This document shows positions 54,740-63,302 of a stretch of 64,000 nucleotides of DNA, piece by piece. The position numbers were made by a program, and so were the translations under genes. The DNA lies in assembly GCA_965248255.1 (NCBI GenBank), contig CBDFIW010000002.1, positions 310,001 through 374,000 of the forward strand. The letters run 5' to 3'. Under the pieces are notes generated by a model. That model was not told the origin of the DNA. It saw nothing but the letters and a program-made list of their open reading frames with translations, and did not search any database. Origin of the DNA: JAKZVK01 sp965248255. GTDB lineage: Bacteria; Acidobacteriota; Terriglobia; Bryobacterales; UBA6623. The first letter of the stretch is position 1; each line of letters begins with the position of its first letter.

Positions 54740-54863
54740 GTGTCTATTCTCACCTGCCCCAGCTTCAAGGGCCTTGCTACATCGGTAGTAGGCCTGCTGC
54801 TCAGTCTCCGAGAAAACGGACTTCTACTCCGTGAGATTGCCGCGAGTTTAGCACCCTAAGCCC

Positions 54864-55334
54864 CTACCCGCCGCGTACGGCGCTCTCTTGGCGGGCCAGC
54901 CGTCGGCCTACTTCTAGCAACAGCGACGCCTCCTCTTCAGAAAACTCGCGCTGCTGTTGTGTGGCGACGCCCAACGCGCCGATCGCCCGGTCGCCAGCCA
55001 TGACCGGAACGCAGATCGAACCCTGCACACCCGTCGCTTTCGCCCCAGGCCGCGCGTCGCCGCTTTGGTCGGACTGCAGATTGCACATATTGACCGGCTC
55101 CTTGCGCTCAACCGCCAAGCCGGCGATGCCTTTTCCCACCGGGATAGTTTGGATGACGGGAAGCAGAGCCTCGGGGATTCCGCCGGCCCAAGCCTTAAGA
55201 TGCAGCAGGCCGTCGGATCGCATCTCATGCAGCGTCCCGGTGTCGGCGCGGAGGTGCGATAGGGCCAACTCGAGAACGCGTGAGGGATCCCCGGCGGCTT
55301 GATCGACTTGTTCAAGAAAGCCTGTGTCAGTCAT
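54864..55334 (-). CDS. GAF-domain protein
   Basis: 156 aa from ATG 55334; the frame extends to 55436 without support. It is a single GAF domain: SRVLELALSHLRADTGTLHE, then PVIQTIPVGKGIAGLAVERK, EPVNMCNLQSD, GSICVPVMAGDRAIGALGVA and QQREFSEEEASLLLEVGRRL. GAF domains bind small ligands or cyclic nucleotides and often sense signals. No output domain is attached, so it must act through a partner or as a small sensor. The gene stands alone. Confidence 0.8.
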   Translation of the reverse strand: MTDTGFLEQVDQAAGDPSRVLELALSHLRADTGTLHEMRSDGLLHLKAWAGGIPEALLPVIQTIPVGKGIAGLAVERKEPVNMCNLQSDQSGDARPGAKATGVQGSICVPVMAGDRAIGALGVATQQQREFSEEEASLLLEVGRRLARQESAVRGG

Positions 55335-55525
55335 GACTCGCCGGATCCCGGGCGCTGTAGGGTTCGAGTCACCATTGTCCCACAGAGCCGCGAGCGGACC
55401 TAACCAAGGAGGAAGCCGCGATTCTGTGCCGCCCACGACCGGGGGCTTGGGATCACCTCGTCCCCCGGCGTGTTGCGATACACTCGGAGCCTTGGTGCGC
55501 CGCAGGGACGGCGAAGGAGGGTTGG

Positions 55526-56905
55526 ATGGTTACCGCGCAGCGCTACGTTTCATCCCTGGTCCGGAAGGGGTCTCAGACCGTGTTGATACTCCTACTGTGG
55601 ATCAACATCCTTACAGTCGATGTCGCATCGGCTGAGGAGAGTTGGAAAGCCGGGGTCGCACGGGTCGACATCACACCGACGGAGCCAATCTGGATGGCTG
55701 GATATGCGGCGCGCAAGAGACCCTCGGAGGGGGTTCGGCACCCAATCCACGCCAAGGCGCTGGCACTTGAGGACGAGCAGGGCACGATCTCGGTGCTAGT
55801 GACCGCGGACCTCGGAGGCTTCCGCCGAGAAGTGGCCGAGCCGATCGCGGCCAGGGCCTCGGACGAGTACGGGCTGCCGCGCGAGAGGCTGGTGCTGAAT
55901 GCCTCCCATACACACAGCGGCCCGATCACGCGCGTCCGGCGGCGTCCTTCCTATCCGCTCAAGCCCGAACACATCGAGGTGATCAACCGTTACCAGAAGC
56001 GGCTGATCGATCAGGTAGTGGGGCTCATCGGTGACGCGATGGGCGACCGGCAGCCGGCAACTCTGTCGTACGAGCAGGGCCTGGCAGGATTCGCGGTGAA
56101 TCGCCGGCGCGTACGGCGCCGAGAATATCCCAGCCCTACCGACCACGACGTGCCGGTGCTGGCCGTTCGCAAGGCCGACGGTTCGCTGCTGGCCGTAGCC
56201 TTCGGGTACGCCTGCCACGCCACAGTGTTGGGTGACTACGAGATCAACGGCGACTGGCCCGGCTTTGCGCAGTCAGCGGTGGAGGATCGGAACCCAGGCG
56301 TTGTTGCGCTGTTCGTGAACGGCTGCAGCGCCGACCAGAATCCTCTGCCTCGACGCAAGGTCGAGCTGGCAAAGCGCTACGGCGACACGCTGGCCATCGC
56401 GATCGACTTGGTGCTCAAGGGCAAGATGCGGCCTTTGGGCGGACCCTTGCGTACGGCCTACGAGAAGGTCCCGTTGGCCTTTAAGGTACCCACCAAGGCG
56501 GACCTCGATGCCCGGCTGAGCGACGAGAATCGCCGCAAGCGCGAACACGCCAAGCGCATGTTGGCGATACTCAGCGAAGAGGGCAAGCTGATGGAGAGCT
56601 ACCTCTACCCGGTCCAAGTTTGGCAGTTTGGCGACGGTCTCACGTTTATCGCTCTGGCAGGGGAGGTTGTGGTCGACTACTCATTGCGCTTCAAGGGCGC
56701 TTATGGATGGCACGACACCTGGGTGTCGGCCTACAACAACGACGTGTTTGGTTATGTGCCGAGCCTGCGCGTTTTGAAGGAGGGTGGCTATGAAGGCGGG
56801 GGCGCCATGTTGTTCACGTCGCTGCCGGGGCCATTCCGGGCCGGCGTGGAAGAGACGATTGCTGAGATGGTCGATGAGTTAGTTGCGCGGACCGGCGGCA
56901 AGTGA
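55526..56905 (+). CDS. Secreted neutral-ceramidase-N-domain-like protein
   Basis: 459 aa. A signal or anchor segment is TVLILLLWINILTVDVASAE. The mature part begins WKAGVARVDITPTEPIWMAG and has VRHPIHAKALALEDEQGTIS and VLVTADLGGF. Zinc-site-like motifs are NASHTHSGP and YACHATVLGDYEINGDWPGF; FVNGCSADQNPLPRRK and LAGEVVVDYSLRFK follow. This is the N-terminal alkaline/neutral ceramidase fold found in many Planctomycetes and Acidobacteria proteins of unproven substrate. It lacks the C-terminal ceramidase domain, so true ceramidase activity is doubtful; an amidase or lipase-like secreted role is plausible. Confidence 0.82.
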   Translation: MVTAQRYVSSLVRKGSQTVLILLLWINILTVDVASAEESWKAGVARVDITPTEPIWMAGYAARKRPSEGVRHPIHAKALALEDEQGTISVLVTADLGGFRREVAEPIAARASDEYGLPRERLVLNASHTHSGPITRVRRRPSYPLKPEHIEVINRYQKRLIDQVVGLIGDAMGDRQPATLSYEQGLAGFAVNRRRVRRREYPSPTDHDVPVLAVRKADGSLLAVAFGYACHATVLGDYEINGDWPGFAQSAVEDRNPGVVALFVNGCSADQNPLPRRKVELAKRYGDTLAIAIDLVLKGKMRPLGGPLRTAYEKVPLAFKVPTKADLDARLSDENRRKREHAKRMLAILSEEGKLMESYLYPVQVWQFGDGLTFIALAGEVVVDYSLRFKGAYGWHDTWVSAYNNDVFGYVPSLRVLKEGGYEGGGAMLFTSLPGPFRAGVEETIAEMVDELVARTGGK

Positions 56906-56959
56906 AGTCTGTCGCCGTAGTGCACTCTCTTGCGGTCGCGGCTCGGCACGGAGACCACG

Positions 56960-59389
56960 CTAGATGTCGAGGTTCTTGACGTCGAGGGCGTTCTCGCCGA
57001 TAAAGCGCCGCCGCGATTCGACGCTCTCACCCATCAGGGTGGAGAAGATCTCCTCGGTCGCAACGGCGTCATCGATCCGCACCTGCAGCAAGGAGCGGCT
57101 CTCAGGATTCATCGTGGTATCCCACAACTGGCCGGAGTTCATCTCTCCCAGCCCCTTGTAACGCTGGATCGATGCGCCCTTCATCCCGACGGTCTTGATG
57201 TGCCGCAGCAGTGAGAGACAATCGGGAACACTCTGCTCGGTGTCCTTGCTGTGGACCATGAACGGCGGCTGGTTGAATGAGGCGATCTGCTTCGCCAGCC
57301 CCCGCAGGCGGCGGTACTCCGGCTGGGCGGCCAGATCGCTGTCGATGCTGCGCTCGGCCTCGGTCGCTTCCTTGAAGGTGACTCGCCAGGCGTCATGAAT
57401 CTCGTCGGCCTCGAGCTTGACCGTCACGTCGAGCTTCTTGAGGCGGGCGACGAGGTCCATGAGATTGCTCTTGATCTTGAAGGCTTCCTTGCCGTCGATC
57501 GGCAAGGCGGGGTCGGCTAGGACCTCGATCACTCGCACGCTGCGCAGGCGGCGTTCCAGCTTCTGGAACATAGCGGCGTAGTCGTCCACGTTCAGCAGAA
57601 ACCGGCGTAGCTCTGCCTTCTCAATGGCCTTGCCCTGTTTCCCGTTGTGGCCGTAGTCGACGCGAAGGTCTTCGGTCGCCCAGCGGATCACTTCGCGGGC
57701 CAGGTCCTGCTCATCCTTGATATAGCGTTCGGCTTTGCCGCGCTTGATGCGATAAAGCGGCGGCTGCGCGATGTAGACATGGGATTTATCGATGAGCGCC
57801 CGCATTTGCCGGAAGAAGAATGTCAACAGCAGCGTACGAATATGGGAGCCGTCGACGTCCGCGTCCGTCATGAGGATGATCTTGTGGTAACGGAGCTTCG
57901 CCGGATCGAAGTCGTCGACGCCGATGCCCGTGCCGAGTGCAGTGATCATCGCCCGGATCTCATCGTGCCCCAGCATCTTGTCGTAGCGGGCCTTTTCGAC
58001 ATTGAGGATCTTGCCCTTAAGGGGCAAGATCGCCTGCGTGCGGCGATCACGCCCCTGCTTGGCGGTCCCGCCGGCCGACTCGCCCTCGACGATGAACAGC
58101 TCAGCCCGCTCGGGGTCTCGCTCCTGGCAGTCAGCCAGCTTGCCCGGCAGACCCGCACCGTCGAGAGCGCCCTTGCGGCGGGTCAAGTCCCGGGCCTTAC
58201 GGGCTGCCTCGCGGGCCCGGGCAGCATCGAGCGCCTTCTGAACAATCTTCTTGGCGACCGCCGGGTTCATCTCGAAGTGCTCGCTCAGCTTGTCGTGGAC
58301 GAAGGCGACCACTTGGCCCTGGATGTCGCTGTTGAGTTTGCCCTTCGTTTGGCCTTCGAACTGCGGTTGCGGCAACTTGACGCTGACCACCGCCGTCAAG
58401 CCCTCACGGACATCGTCGCCGGTGAGGTTCTCCTTCACATTCTTAAACAGCTTGGCCCGCTGGGCATAAGTGTTGATGCTGCGGGTCAGGGCTGAGCGAA
58501 AACCGCTGAGGTGCGAGCCGCCGTCAATCGTGTTGATGGTGTTGGCAAAGCTGAAGACATTCTCCGCGTAGCCATTGTTGTATTGGAGCGCCACTTCCAT
58601 CGACAAAGTGCCGTCACCAAGGCTCTTGTCCCCGGTAAAGCGGATCGGTTGCGGGTGCAGAGGTTGCTTGCCGCGGCCTAGGTACGAGACGAACTCCGCT
58701 ACGCCGCCTTGGAAGTGAAACTCCTGCGGCTTACGGCTGTCATCGCGCTCATCGGTGAGCATGATCTTCAGCCCGCCGTTGAGGAAGGCCATTTCCCGCA
58801 AGCGCTGCGCGAGGATGTCGTAGTTGAAACTCGTGGCCGTCAAGATCTCAGGGTCCGGCTTGAACGTTACCTTGGTGCCGGTCTTGCGGCCGGCCTTCCC
58901 CGTCTTCTCGAGCTTGCCCCGCGGCAGACCGCGCCTGTACTCCTGCTCCCAGGTCGAGCCATCCCGCCAGATCTCAAGCGACAGCCATTTGGACAGGGCA
59001 TTGACGCAACTCACACCGACGCCGTGCAATCCGCCCGAGACCTTGTACGTGTCAGAATCGAACTTGCCACCAGCATGCAGCTTGGTCATGACCACTTCGG
59101 CAGCAGACACTCCTTCGTCGGCATGGATGTCAACGGGGATACCGCGACCATCATCGATGACGGTCAGTGAGTTATCCATGTGGATTGTCACTGTGACGAC
59201 ACTGCAATATCCGGCGAGCGCCTCATCGATGGAGTTGTCCACCACCTCGTACACCAGATGGTGAAGACCGAGCTCACCGGTTGAGCCGATGTACATCGCT
59301 GGGCGGAGCCGTACAGCCTCCAGTCCCTCCAAGACCCGGATGTTCTCGGCGCTGTATGCCGCCTGGTTTGCCGGTTGTTCCTGAGCCAT
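56960..59389 (-). CDS. gyrB: DNA gyrase subunit B
   Basis: ATPase subunit of gyrase. 809 aa. GHKL ATPase start: EGLEAVRLRPAMYIGSTGEL, then VDNSIDEALAGYC and DDGRGIPVDIH. The transducer has the QTKGKLNS region. The Toprim domain starts with VEGESAGGTAKQGRDRRTQA (~435) and has the acidic LMTDADVDGSHIRTLLLTFF (~505). The C-terminal tail has IQRYKGLGEMNSGQLWDTTM. Spacing to dnaN is 14 bp, in the order dnaA-dnaN-gyrB, all on the minus strand. Confidence 0.97.
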   Translation of the reverse strand: MAQEQPANQAAYSAENIRVLEGLEAVRLRPAMYIGSTGELGLHHLVYEVVDNSIDEALAGYCSVVTVTIHMDNSLTVIDDGRGIPVDIHADEGVSAAEVVMTKLHAGGKFDSDTYKVSGGLHGVGVSCVNALSKWLSLEIWRDGSTWEQEYRRGLPRGKLEKTGKAGRKTGTKVTFKPDPEILTATSFNYDILAQRLREMAFLNGGLKIMLTDERDDSRKPQEFHFQGGVAEFVSYLGRGKQPLHPQPIRFTGDKSLGDGTLSMEVALQYNNGYAENVFSFANTINTIDGGSHLSGFRSALTRSINTYAQRAKLFKNVKENLTGDDVREGLTAVVSVKLPQPQFEGQTKGKLNSDIQGQVVAFVHDKLSEHFEMNPAVAKKIVQKALDAARAREAARKARDLTRRKGALDGAGLPGKLADCQERDPERAELFIVEGESAGGTAKQGRDRRTQAILPLKGKILNVEKARYDKMLGHDEIRAMITALGTGIGVDDFDPAKLRYHKIILMTDADVDGSHIRTLLLTFFFRQMRALIDKSHVYIAQPPLYRIKRGKAERYIKDEQDLAREVIRWATEDLRVDYGHNGKQGKAIEKAELRRFLLNVDDYAAMFQKLERRLRSVRVIEVLADPALPIDGKEAFKIKSNLMDLVARLKKLDVTVKLEADEIHDAWRVTFKEATEAERSIDSDLAAQPEYRRLRGLAKQIASFNQPPFMVHSKDTEQSVPDCLSLLRHIKTVGMKGASIQRYKGLGEMNSGQLWDTTMNPESRSLLQVRIDDAVATEEIFSTLMGESVESRRRFIGENALDVKNLDI

Positions 59390-59403
59390 CTGTCTACGAA
59401 TGG

Positions 59404-60516
59404 TTAGATTCTCATCGGCATGACAACGTATCGGTAGTCATAGCCTTCGACACCTGGGATCTGGAGCTGCCCAGCACTGTCTTCACCCTGGAGGTCTAGC
59501 TCGACCGTCTCCGAGTCCGCGACCCCCAAAAAGTCTAGAAGGTATTGCGAATTGAAGCCGATCTTCATGGTGGCACCGTTGTATTCGACCGGCAGGGTCT
59601 CTTCGCTTTCTCCAGCTTCCGAGCCAGTGGAGACAAGCTTCATATCTCCGTCTCCAATCTCGAGGCGCACTGCGTGTGACCGCTCATCAGCAAACTGCGA
59701 CACCCGCCGCAGCACCGCTGTGATCTCCTCTCGATTCAGGGGCACCGTGGTACCACGCTCCTTCGGCAGCACCCGCTCATAGTCAGGAAACTGCCCGGTT
59801 AACCGGCGGGTAATCAACAGGCGGTCACCACACTCAAAGAACAGATGATTCTCATCAGTTGCAAAGTCGATCGTCGCTGACTCTCGGGCCTCGGCAGCTA
59901 ACTTAGTGATCTCTGCCATCGCCTTCTTCGGAATCAAAGCTTTGAGCTCTCCGGTGATACCCTCAAAGCTATGCGCTGCTTCGACGAAAGAGAGCCGATG
60001 GCCATCGGTCGTGACCATTACCAGAGAGCCTTCCTTCAAAACCAAAAGGCCTCCTGTAAGCGTGTAGCGAGACTCCTCGGTCGCAATGCAGAAGATCGTC
60101 TTGGCGATCACGTTCGACAGGACGTCACGCGGTATCTTCGTCAGCATGGCAGGCATAGTCGGCAACTCTGGGAAGTTCTCACGTGACATGCCGGCGATAC
60201 GGGTCCGAGCCCGGCCACAGACTATACTCGTCGAGTGATTCTCCAACACCTTCAGCGAAACCTCTGCATCAGGCAGCAGACGCACATACTCAAGCAGCCT
60301 TCGTGACGGGATTGTCGTGGATCCAGGTCTCGTTACGACCGCCGGACAAGAACTACGGACGCTAAGTTCAAGATCCGTGGACGTAAGGACGATCTCGTTG
60401 TCCTGAGCTTCCAGCAACACGTTGGAAAGGACTGGGATGGTCGTCTTCTTCTCGGCGACTCCCTGGCCGAGGCTCAACTCCCTGACCAGGTCGGTCTTCT
60501 TAACCGTAAGTTCCAT
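59404..60516 (-). CDS. dnaN: DNA polymerase III beta subunit (sliding clamp)
   Basis: 370 aa, the usual clamp length. It starts MELTVKKTDLVRELSLGQGV and has TIPVLSNVLLEAQDNEIVLT, STDLELSVRSSCPAVV, GLLVLKEGSLVMVTTDGHRL, RRLTGQFPDYERVLPKE and the terminal GYDYRYVVMPMRI that ends every clamp (VMPMRL-type). It clamps the replicative polymerase to DNA. It is separated from dnaA by the 265-bp spacer with DnaA boxes. Confidence 0.97.
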   Translation of the reverse strand: MELTVKKTDLVRELSLGQGVAEKKTTIPVLSNVLLEAQDNEIVLTSTDLELSVRSSCPAVVTRPGSTTIPSRRLLEYVRLLPDAEVSLKVLENHSTSIVCGRARTRIAGMSRENFPELPTMPAMLTKIPRDVLSNVIAKTIFCIATEESRYTLTGGLLVLKEGSLVMVTTDGHRLSFVEAAHSFEGITGELKALIPKKAMAEITKLAAEARESATIDFATDENHLFFECGDRLLITRRLTGQFPDYERVLPKERGTTVPLNREEITAVLRRVSQFADERSHAVRLEIGDGDMKLVSTGSEAGESEETLPVEYNGATMKIGFNSQYLLDFLGVADSETVELDLQGEDSAGQLQIPGVEGYDYRYVVMPMRI

Positions 60517-60813
60517 TGATTCTCTTCACCTGAGAGTGTACGGTGACACCGAACGATCATATCCGACTACCCTTCACTTAAGAAGGTTCATAACTAAGCT
60601 CGTCTTCATAGGTGCTGTGGATATGTGGATGGATCACATAAGACCTTTTGTATGTGTTACTTATGATGGTTCACCCTGTGGACCGACAGCTGATCCAGAT
60701 GTGGAGGAGTACCGACTTGGCAGTGATTGTCCACAGGTCTGGATGTGATGTGAGGCTTTGTCGGCCTGGCTCTCATTATATCTAATTGATTCTGTCGGTT
60801 AGCTTGTGGATAA
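60517..60813. other. Probable chromosomal replication origin (oriC) between dnaA and dnaN
   Basis: This AT-richer spacer between dnaA and dnaN contains DnaA-box-like 9-mers. TGTGGATAT lies at 60616-60624 and TGTGGATGG overlaps it at 60624-60632. TGTGGACCG is at 60677-60685, TGTGGAGGA at 60700-60708 and TTGTCCACA at 60727-60735. A perfect TGTGGATAA lies at 60805-60813, inside the dnaA 3' end. Short AT-rich stretches near 60632-60670 could be the unwinding element. The call rests on box clustering and gene context. No DnaA boxes were seen in the other candidate gap, 62117-62369. Confidence 0.7.
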
Positions 60814-62116
60814 GGCTGTTGATACCCTGATCCTGATTGCAGAGCTGGCCCACTTTCTGAACTGCGTGTAGGACCGTCGTGTGGTGTTTGCCACCGAAGG
60901 CCCGGCCGATCTCAGGCAAAGACGCCCCCACGAGTTCCTTGCAGAGATACATGGCGATCTGCCGCGGGAAAGAGCCGCTGCGACCGCTTTTCAGCCGCAG
61001 TTCCTTCAGATCTATTGAGAACTCGCTGCAGACTGCCTTTTGGACCATCGTGATAGTGACGGTTCGCTGCTGGAGCCGCGCTTCGCTTGATGTCAGTGCA
61101 CGGACTGTCTGCTGGGCCATCTGCAACGTGATCTCTGAGTCTGACAGCGAGGCAATCGCCATCAAGCGGGTCAGCGCTCCTTCCAGCTCGCGGATGTTTG
61201 ACTTCAGGTGGGTGGCGAGAAAGATGCGTACCCTGTGCGGTAGCTTGATAGAGTAGTCCTCGGCCTTGCGATCGAGAATCGCCATCTTGGTTTCTAGATC
61301 GGGTGCCTGGATATCGGCAAGCAAGCCCCATTCGAAGCGCGAGCGCAGGCGGTCGACCAGCCCGTTGACCTCCCTGGGTGGCCGGTCACTAGAGATGACG
61401 ATCTGCTTCTGGAGATTGTGCAAGGCGTTGAAGGTGTGGAAGAACTCCTCCTGGGTTCTCTCTTTTGACCCGAGGATCTGGATGTCGTCTACCAGCAGCG
61501 CGTCGGCGGCGCGGAAGCGCCGATGAAAAGAACTCATGCCATCGTAGCGCAGTGAGTTGATCATCTCATTGATGAACTCTTCGCTCGAGACGTAAACGAC
61601 CCGTAGCTCGGTGTAGTTGCTCTGCAGTTGCTGTCCAATCGCGCGCATCAGGTGGGTCTTGCCCATACCCGTGCCGCCGTAAATATAGAGCGGGTTGTAC
61701 GTTCGAGCCGGGTTGGTGGCGACGGCCTGCGCGGCGGCGTGGGCGAACTCATTACAAGCTCCGACGACGAAGGAGTCAAAAGTGTACTTCGAATTGAACA
61801 ACTGTGGTGGCCTGTCGAAGTCAAACGCCGCTTGCCGCGAGATCATCCTACGGGCCGGCGCGGGCCGTTCATTCGAGCCCGTCTTCGTGAGGAACACCAC
61901 GGATTCGATGTTGAGTGCTAGACTGCTAGCGGTCGACAAAATCATCTTCTTGTACTCGACGTCTAACCACTTTTTGGCGCTGTCGTTCGGTGCGACCAGG
62001 TGGAGCGCCCGTTGCTGGTCCACATGGCTAAAGCGCAGAGGCTGCAGCCAATTCGAGTAACTCTCCGGACTCACAGCGGGCTCAATATTGCGAAGGATGT
62101 CCTGCCATAGTTCCAT
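60782..62116 (-). CDS. dnaA: Chromosomal replication initiator protein DnaA
   Basis: 444 aa. Domain I is at the N-terminus (WQDILRNIEPAVSPESYSNW). The AAA+ domain starts at YTFDSFVVGACNEFAHAAA, with Walker A GGTGMGKTH at 147-155, LLVDDIQILGSKERTQEEFF and SDRPPREVNGLVDRLRSRFE. Domain IV ends with the DNA-binding signature IGRAFGGKHHTTVLHAVQKV. ATG 62116 starts directly with domain I. It is transcribed towards dnaN and gyrB. Its 3' end carries a perfect DnaA box. Confidence 0.98.
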   Translation of the reverse strand: MELWQDILRNIEPAVSPESYSNWLQPLRFSHVDQQRALHLVAPNDSAKKWLDVEYKKMILSTASSLALNIESVVFLTKTGSNERPAPARRMISRQAAFDFDRPPQLFNSKYTFDSFVVGACNEFAHAAAQAVATNPARTYNPLYIYGGTGMGKTHLMRAIGQQLQSNYTELRVVYVSSEEFINEMINSLRYDGMSSFHRRFRAADALLVDDIQILGSKERTQEEFFHTFNALHNLQKQIVISSDRPPREVNGLVDRLRSRFEWGLLADIQAPDLETKMAILDRKAEDYSIKLPHRVRIFLATHLKSNIRELEGALTRLMAIASLSDSEITLQMAQQTVRALTSSEARLQQRTVTITMVQKAVCSEFSIDLKELRLKSGRSGSFPRQIAMYLCKELVGASLPEIGRAFGGKHHTTVLHAVQKVGQLCNQDQGINSLIHKLTDRIN

Positions 62117-62369
62117 AATTCGACCCGCAAACTGGAAGCCAGAAGGGGCGGCCCAGGTTCATCGACTCGGTTGTATTAAGGATGTCCTTACGCTCGACGG
62201 AAGCCCCGCGGAAGGCTGGTAGAAAGCGAAAGGGAACTGTAGTTTAGCACAGCCATCGGCTAGGGAAACAGATCTGCACCGTTCAGCGGCAGAAACGCAG
62301 ATAGCCAATGTTGATAGGGGTTTCGGGCTAGTCGAAAGCTCCACGGTCGGCCTTGAGAGGCTCCCGTTC
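62117..62369. other. Intergenic region upstream of dnaA
   Basis: A 253-bp gap between dnaA and larE. No rpmH gene, which often lies here, no DnaA box and no credible ORF were seen. It probably holds the dnaA promoter; a short AT-rich TTGTATTAAGGATG at about 62170 stands out but was not matched to a consensus. Confidence 0.5.
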
Positions 62370-63227
62370 TCACGACACGATGGGGAGGATTTGTTTGACT
62401 TGACCAACCGGCAGCATTTCGTTGAGTGAGCCTTGCCGATAGCCCTCGAGATCGAGGGTCACGTACTTGAATCCGAGGCCTTTGAAGATCTTCGCTAGCC
62501 GCTCGGCCATCTCGGGAGTGAGGGCCCGGGGTAGCTCTTCGGCGCCGACTTCGATTCTGACAAGCTCATCGTGGTAGCGAACGCGAAAGACGCGGAACCC
62601 GAGATCCTTGAGCGCCTCCTCGCCGTCTTCGACTAGTTGGATTCGCTCCTTCGTAACGGCCGTACCGTAGGGGATGCGCGAGCTAAGACAAGCCGCGGCC
62701 GGGCGATCCCAAGTGGGCAGGCCTTCACGCTTTGACAACTCACGAATCTCGGCCTTCGTCAAGTCGGCCTCGAGCAGCGGCGCCCGCACGCCATGTTCCT
62801 TGGCAGCGCGATGGCCCGGACGGAAGTCGCCCGTGTCATCGACGTTGAGACCGTAAACGATGTTGGCGAAACCCAGCTTGCCACCGATCGCCTTCAACTG
62901 CGTGAACAGTTCGTCCTTGCAGTGGAAGCAGCGGTTCGAGTCGTTCTTGACGTACTCGGGATTCTCGAACTCCTGCGTCTCGATGTACTGGTGACGGATC
63001 TGGTAGCGCTCGACGAACGCCTCGGCGTCACGCTTGTGCGACTCCGGCATCGAGGCCGAGTCGGCCGTGACAGCGAGCGCGTTCTCGCCGAGCACTTTGC
63101 CGGCGGCCCACGCCAAATAGGCCGAGTCGGTTCCGCCCGAGTAGGCGATCATCACCTGGCTCATCGACCGCAGGATGCCGAAAAGGGCTTCCTGCTTGTT
63201 GGCTACGTCGTTGGCGGGTGCTGACAT
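62370..63227 (-). CDS. larE: ATP-dependent sacrificial sulfur transferase LarE
   Basis: Makes the nickel-pincer cofactor of lactate racemase-type enzymes by donating its own Cys sulfur. 285 aa. PP-loop SGGTDS at 30-35; CFHCKDELF at ~100-108; the sacrificial Cys aligns with C180 in PTWDRPAAACLSSRIPYG. The other lar genes (larA, larB, larC) are not in the window. It lies between gyrA and dnaA, on the same strand. Some relatives have three Cys and use an iron-sulfur cluster. Here C180 lies in the single-Cys context, but C100 and C103 (RCFHC) should be considered as a possible cluster site. Confidence 0.93.
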   Translation of the reverse strand: MSAPANDVANKQEALFGILRSMSQVMIAYSGGTDSAYLAWAAGKVLGENALAVTADSASMPESHKRDAEAFVERYQIRHQYIETQEFENPEYVKNDSNRCFHCKDELFTQLKAIGGKLGFANIVYGLNVDDTGDFRPGHRAAKEHGVRAPLLEADLTKAEIRELSKREGLPTWDRPAAACLSSRIPYGTAVTKERIQLVEDGEEALKDLGFRVFRVRYHDELVRIEVGAEELPRALTPEMAERLAKIFKGLGFKYVTLDLEGYRQGSLNEMLPVGQVKQILPIVS

Positions 63228-63302
63228 GGTACTTGACGGCGCCGAATTCTTGCGCCGTTTCGTGAGGTTATTGTAACAAGGGGCCCAAGGCCTAGCGGCG
63301 GC

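Noticed and set aside
55345..55390. GGTTCGAGTC string reminiscent of a tRNA T-loop
   Set aside because: Flanking bases do not pair into a tRNA; it is upstream sequence of the GAF gene.
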